Positions 1 to 8,816 of a DNA stretch of 64,000 nt are shown piece by piece. The notes below the pieces were generated by a model. The model had not been told where the DNA came from and did not search any database. It saw only the letters and a list, made by a program, of their open reading frames with translations. Origin of the DNA: Butyrivibrio sp. (GTDB taxonomy: Bacteria > Bacillota > Clostridia > Lachnospirales > Lachnospiraceae); NCBI GenBank assembly GCA_022486625.1, contig JAKVKH010000011.1:18651-82650 (forward strand). The letters are read 5' to 3'. The position numbers and the translations under genes were made by a program. The first letter of the stretch is position 1. The number at the start of each line of letters is the position of its first letter.

Positions 1-2
1 GA

Positions 3-2312
3 TTTACTTATACAATAACGGAAGAACATTTCTATTATGTACTGGATTTGCTGCGGGAATCTACCGGAATGCTGTGCGAAGTGATGGAGTCCCGTGATGA
101 AGCCATGCTGCAGAGTGAGAACAGTCGTGTCCTTGAGCACCAGATGAGTAATCAGTTTCATCGTGCGGAAGCGATGACAGAGATTGTTTCAGAACTGGAC
201 AGTGATGATTCCATTGAGAAAATCATGGAAAAGGTGCTGAAGCAGATTGGCGAATATCTTGAGATCAGCAGCGGATTTTTATGTAAGAATCATCGAGAGG
301 ATGATCTGGTGGATGTGACAGTGCAGTGGAATTCATCAGGTTCGGTTGCACTGTTTGATCAGAACCGGAATATTGAAAAGTTCTGGTTCCTGCATACGGA
401 GAAAACGCTTGTACTTTCTTCTGATACGATGCTCAGTGCAGGCAGAAGAGAACAGCTTGATGCACTGGGGATCAGTGCAATTGCGGTATTCCCGATCAAA
501 GTCAATGAAGAAATCGGGTTTTATGCATGCTTTGCACAGAGGGGAAAGAACCGCACCTGGGGACTGGATGAAGTCAAATTTATCAGTGATGCGGCCAGAA
601 TCCTGCAGAGTATTATTACAAAGAGAATTCAGAAAAACTCTCTTGCAAGTTCGTTTGCTTCGCTGGAAGCAATTCTGGATAATGTCGGGAGTTCCATTTA
701 CGTAAGGGATATCCGGACAAACTGTATGCTGTTTGCAAACCGGAGCCTTCGAAGCCACTTTTCCAAAGAACTTCGTGAAGGTACGCTGGAGCAGTTGTTT
801 GAAGAAAATATTCCGGCCAAAAGCCACAGTGGTAATTATGAAATCTATCATGAGGAGCGTGGCAGATGGTACGATCTGTACTATACACACATTTCATGGG
901 TGGATGGCAGAAAAGTATCCTTATGCGCAATTTATGACAGTACGGAAAAGAAACTGTATCAGAAAAAGATTGAGCAGCAGGCTTATACGGATTTCCTGAC
1001 AGGATTGTATAACCGGATGTGCTGTGAACGTGATCTGGCAAAATATATAGATGAAGCGCAGCAGAGCGGAGAAAAGGGTGCAGTCTTTTATCTGGATCTG
1101 GATGATTTTAAGCATATCAATGATGGACTGGGGCATCAGTATGGAGATCTCCTTCTGAAAACCATTTCCAGAAGTCTTCAGTCGATTTCAGGAATTCAGA
1201 ATACATGTTACCGCATGGGCGGTGATGAATTTGTTATTATTGTACCAGCGCAGAGCTATTCGCTGGTGGATGACATCATGGCAAAGATTCAGGATATCTT
1301 TTCAAGGTCATGGTATCTTAAGGATGCGGATTATTACTGTACGATGAGTATGGGAACTGTTGAGTTCCCGACAGAGGGCAGCAACGTGGCAGAGCTGATC
1401 AAGAAGGCTGATATTGCCATGTATGAAGCGAAAAAGTCGGGTAAGAACCGGATTGCCAGATATTCCGATAATATTGATTCCACTTCCAGCAGAAGACTGG
1501 ATATGGAAAAGAATATGCGCGATGCCATGATGAAAAACTATGAGGAGTTTGAAATCTATTATCAGCCGATTGTAGATAATCTGACAAAGGGAACACCATG
1601 TGTCGGTGCAGAAGCGCTGGTTCGCTGGAATTCAAAAATGGGCTTTATTTCTCCGGGAGAATTTATCCCGCTGGCAGAATATCTTGGACTGATCAATCCG
1701 ATCGGTAATCATGTGCTTGAAGAAGCCTGCAAAGCCTGCAGAAACTGGAATGAAGCAGGCCATCCGGATTATCGGATCAACGTGAACCTGTCAGTTGTGC
1801 AGCTGTTGCAGCCGGATATTGTGGACATCATTCAGAATGCAATTGATACGTCGGGAATTGCTCCCCGGCAGTTGGTGTTGGAAATTACAGAGAGCCTTGC
1901 CATCAATGACCTGGACCGCACCAAGAATATTCTGATGAAGATCAAAAAACTGGGAGTGCGTGTGGCACTGGATGATTTTGGAACGGGATATTCGTCACTG
2001 AACAATATCAGAGCGCTTCCGTTTGATATTATCAAAGTGGATCAGAATTTTGTCAGAGATCTGGCAGAGGACAGTTATTCGCAGTCCTTTATCAGAATGA
2101 TTGCAGAGCTGGGTGAAGCGATCGGTGCAGATATCTGCGTGGAGGGAATTGAGACCAAAACGCAGTACCAGGTACTGGAAAGCATGAAGGTGCATTATAT
2201 CCAGGGCTATTATTTCGATCGTCCGATTACCAGAACCGAGTTTGAAGAGAAGTATGTCAGCATGAAAAATGAAGGAAAAAAGAAGCGGATTGCCAGAAGC
2301 ATGGATATTTAA
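3..2312 (+). CDS. GAF-PAS-GGDEF-EAL cyclic-di-GMP protein (5' partial)
   Basis: The frame is open to the left edge (first full codon at base 3), so the N-terminus is outside the window. The visible 769 residues contain a GAF-like sensor, a PAS-like segment (about 225-325), a GGDEF domain with intact RMGGDEFVII near residue 405, and an EAL domain starting at AEALVRW near 535. The EAL domain keeps the residues expected for phosphodiesterase activity: NLSVVQL, EITES, LDDFGTGYSS, IKVD and VEGIET. The family makes cyclic di-GMP with GGDEF and hydrolyses it with EAL; both halves look competent, so the net direction depends on the GAF/PAS input. No transmembrane segment is visible in the part seen. 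The domain assignment is firm. The signal sensed and the true start are unknown. Confidence 0.9.
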   Translation, partial: FTYTITEEHFYYVLDLLRESTGMLCEVMESRDEAMLQSENSRVLEHQMSNQFHRAEAMTEIVSELDSDDSIEKIMEKVLKQIGEYLEISSGFLCKNHREDDLVDVTVQWNSSGSVALFDQNRNIEKFWFLHTEKTLVLSSDTMLSAGRREQLDALGISAIAVFPIKVNEEIGFYACFAQRGKNRTWGLDEVKFISDAARILQSIITKRIQKNSLASSFASLEAILDNVGSSIYVRDIRTNCMLFANRSLRSHFSKELREGTLEQLFEENIPAKSHSGNYEIYHEERGRWYDLYYTHISWVDGRKVSLCAIYDSTEKKLYQKKIEQQAYTDFLTGLYNRMCCERDLAKYIDEAQQSGEKGAVFYLDLDDFKHINDGLGHQYGDLLLKTISRSLQSISGIQNTCYRMGGDEFVIIVPAQSYSLVDDIMAKIQDIFSRSWYLKDADYYCTMSMGTVEFPTEGSNVAELIKKADIAMYEAKKSGKNRIARYSDNIDSTSSRRLDMEKNMRDAMMKNYEEFEIYYQPIVDNLTKGTPCVGAEALVRWNSKMGFISPGEFIPLAEYLGLINPIGNHVLEEACKACRNWNEAGHPDYRINVNLSVVQLLQPDIVDIIQNAIDTSGIAPRQLVLEITESLAINDLDRTKNILMKIKKLGVRVALDDFGTGYSSLNNIRALPFDIIKVDQNFVRDLAEDSYSQSFIRMIAELGEAIGADICVEGIETKTQYQVLESMKVHYIQGYYFDRPITRTEFEEKYVSMKNEGKKKRIARSMDI

Positions 2313-2419
2313 GCTTTTCTTGACCGTCCGGTTATGTTATGATCAGATAGGAAATATATGAAGCGTATGGCAATCTGCGCCATATGGCTTAAGCGAAAAA
2401 GGAAAGACAGGAAACAGTT

Positions 2420-4117
2420 ATGGAAGAAATGACAGGAAGCTCTACAGAAGAAAAAAACAATACTCCTTCCCGGAATTTTATTGAGCAGGAAATCGATAAG
2501 GATCTCAGGGATGGTGTCTATACAACAGTGCATACCCGGTTTCCACCGGAGCCTAATGGATTTCTTCATATCGGGCATGCCAAGAGCATACTGCTGAATT
2601 CAGGCATTGCAAAAGAATATGGCGGAAAGTTCAATATGCGTTTCGATGATACCAATCCGACCAAGGAAAAATCTGAATTTATGGATTCCATCATCCGTGA
2701 TGTGAAATGGCTTGGCGCAGACTATGAAGACCGTCTTTTTCATGCATCGGACTATTTTGATCAGATGTATGAAAATGCCATAAAGCTGATTAAAAAGGGA
2801 AAAGCGTATGTTTCCACGTTGTCAGCTGATGAAATGAGAGAATACAGAGGAACCCTGACAGAACCAGGAAAAGATGATCCCGACCGCAACAGAAGTATGG
2901 AAGATAATCTGCGCATGTTCGAAGAAATGAAAAGCGGAGAAGTTCCGGACGGTGGCATGACGCTTCGGGCGAAAATTGATATGAAGTCTCCTAACATTAA
3001 CATGCGCGATCCGATCATATATCGTGTGGCACATATGACACATGCACGTACGGGTGATAAGTGGTGCATTTATCCGATGTATGATTTTGCACATCCGATT
3101 GAAGATGCCATTGAGGGTATCACACATTCATTATGTACACTGGAATTTGAGGATCACAGACCGTTGTATGACTGGGTGGTAAAAGAGTGTGGTTATGTTA
3201 ATCCACCGCGTCAGATCGAGTTTGCAAAGATGTATCTGACGAATGTCGTAACCGGAAAACGATATATAAAAAAGCTTGTTGAGCAGGGAATCGTTGATGG
3301 ATGGGATGATCCGCGTCTTGTGACGATTGCAGCGCTTCGGCGTCGTGGCTTTACACCGGAATCCATCCGGATGTTTGTAGAACTCTGTGGAATTTCCAAG
3401 AGCCAGTCTTCTGCAGAATATGCGATGCTGGAGTATTGCATCAGAGAAGACTTAAAGCCGAAGGCAAAACGCATGATGGCAGTACTGAATCCGGTGAAAC
3501 TGATTATTGACAATTATCCGGAAAATCAGACCGAGATGCTTGAGATTGAGAATAACAAGGAAGTTTCGGAAATGGGAATGAGACAGATTCCGTTTGGCAG
3601 GGAACTTTATATTGAAAGAGACGATTTCATGGAAGAGCCTCCAAAGAAATATTTCCGTCTGTTTCCGGGCAATGAAGTGCGTTTGATGAATGCTTATTTT
3701 GTAACCTGCACCGGATGCGTAAAGGATGCGGAAGGCAATATAACAGAGGTTCACTGTACCTATGATCCGCAGACCAAGAGCGGAAGCGGATTTGAAGGAC
3801 GTAAGGTGAAGGGAACGATTCATTGGGTTTCTGCGAAGGAAGCAGTGAATGCAGAAGTCAGACTATATGAGAATATTATTGATGAGGAAAAGGGCGTTTA
3901 TAATGAAGATGGTTCCTTAAATCTTAATCCGGATTCCATTACTGTAATTCATGATGCAAAGCTTGAGCCTGCACTTGGGAAGGCAGCGGCTTACGATAAG
4001 TTCCAGTTTGTAAGAAACGGTTATTTCTGTGTAGATTGCAAGGATTCAGAAGAAAACAGACCGGTGTTTAACCGTATCGTTTCTCTTAAGAGTTCATTTG
4101 TTCTGCCGAAGCAGTAA
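2420..4117 (+). CDS. glnS: Glutamine--tRNA ligase
   Basis: Class I aminoacyl-tRNA synthetase that charges tRNA-Gln with glutamine in the cytoplasm. At 565 residues it is normal length for bacterial GlnRS. The HIGH-type motif is in [15 protein letters not shown] near residue 45, and [19 protein letters not shown] and the C-terminal anticodon-binding beta-barrel regions follow in order. The second signature, usually VMSKRKL, here reads [11 protein letters not shown], keeping the Lys-Arg pair but replacing MS with TG. Start chosen at the ATG after AGGAAACAG; it is the first in-frame Met and leaves about 20 residues before the conserved core. It lies 107 bases downstream of the GGDEF-EAL gene, and the DUF2225 gene follows after 35 bases. 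Its presence implies direct Gln-tRNA formation rather than sole reliance on GatCAB. Confidence 0.96.
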   Translation: MEEMTGSSTEEKNNTPSRNFIEQEIDKDLRDGVYTTVHTRFPPEPNGFLHIGHAKSILLNSGIAKEYGGKFNMRFDDTNPTKEKSEFMDSIIRDVKWLGADYEDRLFHASDYFDQMYENAIKLIKKGKAYVSTLSADEMREYRGTLTEPGKDDPDRNRSMEDNLRMFEEMKSGEVPDGGMTLRAKIDMKSPNINMRDPIIYRVAHMTHARTGDKWCIYPMYDFAHPIEDAIEGITHSLCTLEFEDHRPLYDWVVKECGYVNPPRQIEFAKMYLTNVVTGKRYIKKLVEQGIVDGWDDPRLVTIAALRRRGFTPESIRMFVELCGISKSQSSAEYAMLEYCIREDLKPKAKRMMAVLNPVKLIIDNYPENQTEMLEIENNKEVSEMGMRQIPFGRELYIERDDFMEEPPKKYFRLFPGNEVRLMNAYFVTCTGCVKDAEGNITEVHCTYDPQTKSGSGFEGRKVKGTIHWVSAKEAVNAEVRLYENIIDEEKGVYNEDGSLNLNPDSITVIHDAKLEPALGKAAAYDKFQFVRNGYFCVDCKDSEENRPVFNRIVSLKSSFVLPKQ

Positions 4118-4152
4118 ATAAAAACAGTATTAAAAAAAAAGGGGTACAGGAT

Positions 4153-5010
4153 ATGTCTATTCTTTCCGGATTGGGTAAATTTGGACTGGGAAATATTGAA
4201 GAACAGAATCTGTATGGCAAGGAAAAAGAAAAGGTTACGCAGGAAAGCAATAAGCCGGTAGAGGTCAAAGTACCGGAAGAAAGTGATTTCCTGTATGAGA
4301 AAAAGTGTGTCTGTCCTGTCTGCGGAGAAGAAATTTCCACACTTACGGTACGTGCGGGCAAGGTGCATGTAAAAAAGGTGGATACGGATCTGCGGCCGGT
4401 TTATGAGCAGGTAGACGAGATCAAATATGATATTATTGCCTGCCCGGAGTGTGGTTATGCTGCACTTGGAAGATATTTCAAGACACTGACCAAAAGACAG
4501 ATTGATGATATCAGGAATCAGATCTGTATGAATTATAAGCCTCAGAGAGAAAACAAGACCATATATACATATGAAGATGCCAAGGAGCGTTATCAGCTGG
4601 CACTTGCGAATGCAATTGTAAAAAATGCAAGGGCAAGTGAGAAAGCTTATCTGTGCCTGAAAACGGCATGGCTGATTCGTGGAGAGACAGAGCGTATGTC
4701 TGCAGATCAGGTATCGGATCTGGAAGCCAGAAAGAAGGAGAACTGTAAGGAAGAGCAGGAACTTCTTAAGAATGCACTTGATGGTTTCGTCATGGCAAGA
4801 CAGACAGAGGAGTTTCCGATTGCCGGAATGAATACGGTGACATTGGATTATCTTCTCGCTGCACTTTATATGGAAACAGGGCAGTATGAGGCGGCATCCA
4901 AGATGATCGGAGGAATTCTGACATCACGCAGTGCAAACAGTCATATTAAGGATCGTGCATATGACCTTAAAGAACTGCTGGCAGAAAAAAAGGCAGCGGA
5001 TAAGGCATGA
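4153..5010 (+). CDS. DUF2225 family protein with two CxxC pairs
   Basis: A 285-residue cytoplasmic protein. Two zinc-ribbon-like Cys pairs are visible, CPVCGEE near residue 55 and CPECGYAALGRYF near residue 97. They are followed by a helical C-terminal half with TPR-like character (repeated Ala/Leu/Tyr helices such as AYLCLKTAWLIRGE and YLLAALYMETGQYEAA). This matches the DUF2225 family, widespread in clostridia and of unknown function; metal binding by the four Cys is inferred. Start is the ATG after an AGGGGTACAGG ribosome-binding site. The stop overlaps the next gene by four bases, so it is translationally coupled to the MocR-type regulator. Confidence 0.85.
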   Translation: MSILSGLGKFGLGNIEEQNLYGKEKEKVTQESNKPVEVKVPEESDFLYEKKCVCPVCGEEISTLTVRAGKVHVKKVDTDLRPVYEQVDEIKYDIIACPECGYAALGRYFKTLTKRQIDDIRNQICMNYKPQRENKTIYTYEDAKERYQLALANAIVKNARASEKAYLCLKTAWLIRGETERMSADQVSDLEARKKENCKEEQELLKNALDGFVMARQTEEFPIAGMNTVTLDYLLAALYMETGQYEAASKMIGGILTSRSANSHIKDRAYDLKELLAEKKAADKA

Positions 5011-6434
5011 CGGAGCTGAATATCACGCTTCAGGATCAGGGGCATCTTTATGAACAGATCTATGAATATATCAGAAATGAAATCAGAAAAGGGAAGCTTC
5101 TCTGCGGGGAGAGGCTTCCCTCTACTCGTTCTCTGGCAGAATTCCTTACGGTGTCCAGAACAACGGTAGAGATGGCGTATGATCAGCTCCTTTCAGAAGG
5201 CTATATTGAAGCCAGACCACACCGGGGATATTTTATCTGTGAAACCGGAGAACTTTTCAGTCTGGAAGAGGAGAAAAGCGGAGAAAAGACAGGACAGGCG
5301 GCAGTATCAGAGCCCGCGATGAAGGAAAAAAAAGAAATTCAGATTGATTTTTCTCCAAGAACCATTGATATGAGTGCATTCCCCTATGCAACCTGGAAAA
5401 AGATTAACCGTGGGATTCTGGTAGATGGTAAAAACAGTATGCTTTCGGCAGGGGAACCACAGGGAGACCTGGGACTTAGGGAAACTATTGCCAGATATCT
5501 GCAGCTTTCAAGAGGCGTACGGTGCCAGGCGGATCAGATTGTGATCGGCGCAGGAAATGATTATCTTCTGATGTTGCTGGAGCAGATTCTGGGAAAAAGA
5601 ACGGCAGCAATGGAACAGGTGACATACACCAGGGCAGCAGATATCTTCAGACGTTTCGGATATGAACTTAAGGTTACCGGAATGGATGAAAGCGGAATGC
5701 TGGTATCGGAACTGGAGAAAACAGGAGCGGATCTTGCCTATGTCATGCCATCACACCAGTATCCGACGGGAACCGTGATGCCGATTGCAAGACGGATGGA
5801 ACTTCTGCAATGGGCATCGGAACAGGAAAACCGTTATCTGATTGAGGATGATTATGATTCGGAATTCCGGTATCGTGGGAAGCCGATTCCTTCGCTTCAG
5901 GCATCTGATCATCAGGGAAAGGTGATCTATATCGGTACTTTTTCGAAATCAATTGCACCGGCGATTCGTGTAAGTTATATGGTGCTTCCGGAGAGTCTGC
6001 TGGAAATCTATCATACCGGATGCAGCTGCTTTTCTTCTACTGTTTCGAGAATTAACCAGGAAATTATCAATGAATTTATCCGGGATGGATATTTTGAAAG
6101 ATATCTGAACAAGATGAGAAGAATATACAGGATGAAGCATGATCTGATGCTGAAGGAACTGGGAATACTTCTGGACAGGTTTGAAATTTCAGGAGCGGAT
6201 GCAGGACTTCATCTGTTGCTGTCCTGCAAAAAAAAGGGAACGGAAGAGGAGCTGAGAAGACTGGCATCAGAATGTAATGTCAGGATTTATCCGCTGACGG
6301 AATATAGAATTGATGACGGAATGAACCACAGAATTCCGGAACGCTTACAGAAGCCAACAGTAATACTCGGGTATGCATCGTTGACTGAGGCACAGATCAC
6401 AGAAGGCTGCGCAAGACTTGCACAGGCATGGTAA
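5007..6434 (+). CDS. MocR/PdxR-family PLP-dependent regulator
   Basis: A 475-residue fusion of an N-terminal GntR winged helix (about 5-75, with LPSTRSLAEFLTVSRTTVEMAYDQL) and a class I aminotransferase-like domain (about 115-475). The PLP-binding lysine is in GTFSKSIAPAIR, and the cofactor-anchoring Asp is in LIEDDYDSEFRY. Members of this family use PLP as a ligand and typically control vitamin B6 synthesis (PdxR), GABA or taurine catabolism; no such target gene is adjacent, so the regulon is unknown. The ATG overlaps the stop of the DUF2225 gene. A long hairpin terminator follows directly. It could be a true aminotransferase, but the intact wHTH argues for regulation. Confidence 0.88.
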   Translation: MTELNITLQDQGHLYEQIYEYIRNEIRKGKLLCGERLPSTRSLAEFLTVSRTTVEMAYDQLLSEGYIEARPHRGYFICETGELFSLEEEKSGEKTGQAAVSEPAMKEKKEIQIDFSPRTIDMSAFPYATWKKINRGILVDGKNSMLSAGEPQGDLGLRETIARYLQLSRGVRCQADQIVIGAGNDYLLMLLEQILGKRTAAMEQVTYTRAADIFRRFGYELKVTGMDESGMLVSELEKTGADLAYVMPSHQYPTGTVMPIARRMELLQWASEQENRYLIEDDYDSEFRYRGKPIPSLQASDHQGKVIYIGTFSKSIAPAIRVSYMVLPESLLEIYHTGCSCFSSTVSRINQEIINEFIRDGYFERYLNKMRRIYRMKHDLMLKELGILLDRFEISGADAGLHLLLSCKKKGTEEELRRLASECNVRIYPLTEYRIDDGMNHRIPERLQKPTVILGYASLTEAQITEGCARLAQAW

Positions 6435-6481
6435 AAAATACGGGCGATACAGCATAAATCTGCTGTGTCACCCGTATTTTT
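6434..6481. terminator. Bidirectional intrinsic terminator
   Basis: A roughly 21-bp near-perfect stem with loop TAAATC; the arms begin with an A-run and end with a T-run, so it can end transcription both of the MocR gene (plus) and of the acidic membrane protein gene (minus). Confidence 0.9.
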
Positions 6482-6501
6482 ACACTGAAACCTTTTAAAT
6501 C

Positions 6502-6873
6502 TTATTTTTCATTTGAAGTATCATCATCATCGAAAAACTCTTCGGTTTCATCAGGAGCTTCATCGGCTTCCCTGTCATCACTGCTTTCATCAGATGATTC
6601 ATCGGCAGCATCATCAGTTGATGAATCAGAGTGCGTATTATTTTCCGCATCGTCATCAGACTTGGAATTATGTCCGATATTTACATATCCGCGGCTGTGT
6701 TCATCGGATGTATTGTCGGTATCATCATCAAAGTCATCAAAATCATCAAAATCATCATCGTCGGAATCGCTGTTCAGCTCTCCGTCTTTTTTGTTAAGGT
6801 AATAATATACACCTGCAGCAGCTGCGCCTGCAGCAGCACAGAACAGAACAAATTTGCCCAGTCCCTTAGACAT
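6502..6873 (-). CDS. Small membrane-anchored protein with an extremely acidic tail
   Basis: Not recognised as a named family. The 123-residue protein has a short N-terminus (MSKGLGKF), one hydrophobic segment (about 8-26, rich in Ala, ending in YYYL), and then a C-terminal region of about 90 residues almost entirely Asp, Glu and Ser with Thr and Asn. It includes repeated DDF units (DDFDDFDDFDDD). No signal-peptidase or lipobox motif is visible, so it is probably a single-pass membrane protein. The ribosome-binding site AGGAAGGG is 9 bases before the ATG, supporting the start. The gene is monocistronic, convergent with the MocR gene and divergent from the TetR gene. Low-complexity composition means homology calls would be unreliable. 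Confidence 0.72.
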   Translation of the reverse strand: MSKGLGKFVLFCAAAGAAAAGVYYYLNKKDGELNSDSDDDDFDDFDDFDDDTDNTSDEHSRGYVNIGHNSKSDDDAENNTHSDSSTDDAADESSDESSDDREADEAPDETEEFFDDDDTSNEK

Positions 6874-6983
6874 ATTATGCCACCCTTCCTGCGTTATGTG
6901 CGCAATTCATATTTCCGAATATCGGGATGTTTATATTTTAATACAATTCCGGATATAAGGGAAGAGGAAAAAGCGTGGAATCA

Positions 6984-7013
6984 TTGAAAAAAGGAAAGAG
7001 AAAGTGGTATAGT
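6984..7013 (+). promoter_or_regulatory. Putative sigma-A promoter for the TetR gene
   Basis: TTGAAA, an 18-base spacer ending in TGG, then TATAGT (extended -10). It lies about 50 bases upstream of the chosen TetR start. Confidence 0.6.
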
Positions 7014-7065
7014 GAATATGGACCGGTTTAGTCAACACAGGGGTGTGTATGGGGGTTACAGGTAC

Positions 7066-7674
7066 ATGAATGAAAAATTTTTTGACCTGAAGAAGGAAAA
7101 ACAGGATCGTATGATCAATGCTTCATTAAAAGCATTTGCCCTTGGAGGGTATCTTCATGCGAGCACAGATGATATTGTCAGAGATGCGGGAATCAGTAAG
7201 GGGCTACTTTTTCATTATTTTGGCAGTAAGCTTGGGCTGTATTCATTCCTGTATGATTACAGTGTGAGATTTTTTACACTGGAAGTGGATTCGGAGATTG
7301 ACAGAAACGAGAGTAACTTATTTGCCCTCTATCGTCAGTTCCTGACGGCAAGAGCCAGCTCCATGCGTCAGTATCCATATATGCAGAGATTTCTTCTGAG
7401 TGTGGAAACAGAGAGAATGACAGAGGCAGTACAGGCGGTACAGGAGCGCCATACGGTATTGCATAATATGTACACCGGGATAATGAAAAAAGGGGATATT
7501 TCCAGATTCATTGATGCAGCGGATTATGAACGGATCGGATTTATGCTCGATTATGTGATGGAGAGACTGCTGATCTTCGGTGAAGGTACGGGTGAGGGCA
7601 TAACGGGTGCAGATCAGTTCCTTTCGGCGGCCGGAAAATATATTGATATGATGGAGAAACTGACATATAGATAG
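7066..7674 (+). CDS. TetR-family transcriptional regulator
   Basis: A 202-residue one-component regulator. The N-terminal TetR helix-turn-helix is clear: KKEKQDRMINASLKAFALGGY followed by TDDIVRDAGISKGLLFHYFGSK. The C-terminal ligand domain is variable and gives no hint of the effector. The ATG at 7066 is preferred over an in-frame ATG 54 bases upstream because it follows GGGGGTTACAGG, and because the conserved helix begins only about 10 residues later. It is followed after 35 bases by the PfkB-like reading frame on the same strand, so the two may be co-transcribed. TetR proteins usually repress neighbouring genes; the target cannot be stated from sequence. Confidence 0.88.
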   Translation: MNEKFFDLKKEKQDRMINASLKAFALGGYLHASTDDIVRDAGISKGLLFHYFGSKLGLYSFLYDYSVRFFTLEVDSEIDRNESNLFALYRQFLTARASSMRQYPYMQRFLLSVETERMTEAVQAVQERHTVLHNMYTGIMKKGDISRFIDAADYERIGFMLDYVMERLLIFGEGTGEGITGADQFLSAAGKYIDMMEKLTYR

Positions 7675-7709
7675 ATTGAGACAGGGTAATTCTGACTGGA
7701 GGAAATGCC

Positions 7710-8638
7710 ATGGGAAAATTTGTCGTAGCAGGAGTAACGCAGATCGAGACCATTGTAAAGGTGGAAAAGATACCGGTGGAGTTTGCACCTTTGACCCGCG
7801 GAACGGGAACCATCTATACATCCGTTGGAGGAGACGCCTATAATGAGTCACTGGCACTGAAATGGCTGGGAAATGAAGTCACTTTCATGTCTATGGTCGG
7901 CAGATCTCAGAAGATGGATCAGCTTAATCCCGGTGATCGCAAGGTAACCATTCCAACTGAGTATATTATTCCGCAGATGGAAAATACACCAACAGAAGTG
8001 ATCTTCTATGACAAAAACCGCAGACAGCAGATTTTTGAAGATCCGAAGGATCTGCATGATGCAGTTTATGACATGTCCATGGCAACACCGCTTGTTGCTG
8101 CCTGTGATATGGTAATACTGGCAAATGCCAATTTCTGCAAGCCGTTTCTGCGGCTGGCACGGGAACATTGCAAAAGAATCGCGGTGAATGTCAGAAATTT
8201 TAATCATAATATGGAAAAAATAATACAGAATTTTTAAGCGGAGCGCAGATCCTGTATTTCAGTGATGATATTCTGACGGAAGATCCGTATGATTTTGTGC
8301 AGAGCATGGCAGATCGTTATGCACCGGATATTATTGTACTGGGGCAGGGTGCAGAAGGTGTAATTCTGTATGACAGGGCTGCAGGGATCAAGGTGCATTA
8401 TAATTCTGTGAATACCAATGAAGTTGTGAATACGGCAGGAGCAGGCAATGCCCTGTTTTCATGTTTTCTGCATTATTATCTGGAAACAGGAGATTCGGTA
8501 AAAGCAGTAAAAAATGCACTTCTGTTTGCATCATATAAAATCGGTTATCTGGGAACATCTAATGGATTTATGACCACACAGCAGTTGGATCAGTGGCATG
8601 ATCTGATTTGGGGAGTTCAACCGGAAACCGTGATTTGA
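7710..8638 (+). pseudogene. PfkB/ribokinase-like sugar kinase, frameshifted
   Basis: Two reading frames together encode one PfkB-fold protein. The first (7710-8237) runs from MGKFVVAGVTQIETIV through the GGDAYNESLALKWLG substrate-binding segment to the middle of the fold. The second frame continues from about 8219 with NNTEFLSGAQILYFSDDIL and ends with the family's C-terminal signature at 8638. A run of six A at 8215-8220 sits exactly at the break; a seventh A would restore one frame of about 310 residues. The C-terminal signature reads NTAGAGNALF, where PfkB kinases have GAGD, so the catalytic Asp appears to be Asn. Possible explanations are a true null allele, a homopolymer sequencing error, or slippage at the A-run. 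It sits directly upstream of malQ. Confidence 0.75.
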
Positions 8639-8683
8639 TGAGATCAGAAAGAAAAGAATTTTATTCTGGAGATACCTTGAAAT

Positions 8684-8695
8684 GAAAACGTTTCC
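8684..8695. promoter_or_regulatory. Upstream LacI-type operator
   Basis: GAAAACGTTTCC, a near-perfect palindrome with the central AACGTT typical of LacI/CcpA-family operators. Its centre is about 81 bp upstream of the second operator; it lies above the malQ -35. Confidence 0.5.
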
Positions 8696-8724
8696 GAAAA
8701 CGATACACATTTTTATGGAAACTA

Positions 8725-8753
8725 TTGCCATATAAACAACAAAGTGATAAAGT
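8725..8753 (+). promoter_or_regulatory. Putative malQ promoter
   Basis: TTGCCA, 17-base spacer, TAAAGT. The -10 ends nine bases before the strong palindromic operator. Confidence 0.5.
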
Positions 8754-8761
8754 TAAGTGGT

Positions 8762-8779
8762 ACCGGAAACGTTACCGGT
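8762..8779. promoter_or_regulatory. LacI-type operator upstream of malQ
   Basis: ACCGGAAACGTTACCGGT is an 18-bp palindrome broken only at the symmetric sixth position. It overlaps the expected transcription start of malQ, a classical repressor position. The LacI-family gene directly downstream of malQ is the likely binder; a CcpA-type protein is an alternative. Confidence 0.72.
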
Positions 8780-8816
8780 AATTTGTTGATAAATTGTATT
8801 AAAGGGGCACAGGGAG

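Noticed and set aside
8211..8240. Programmed -1 frameshifting in the PfkB-like gene
   Set aside because: The zero-frame codons GAA AAA ATA do not make a canonical slippery heptamer and no obvious stimulatory structure was seen; a simple indel is more likely, though slippage is not excluded.
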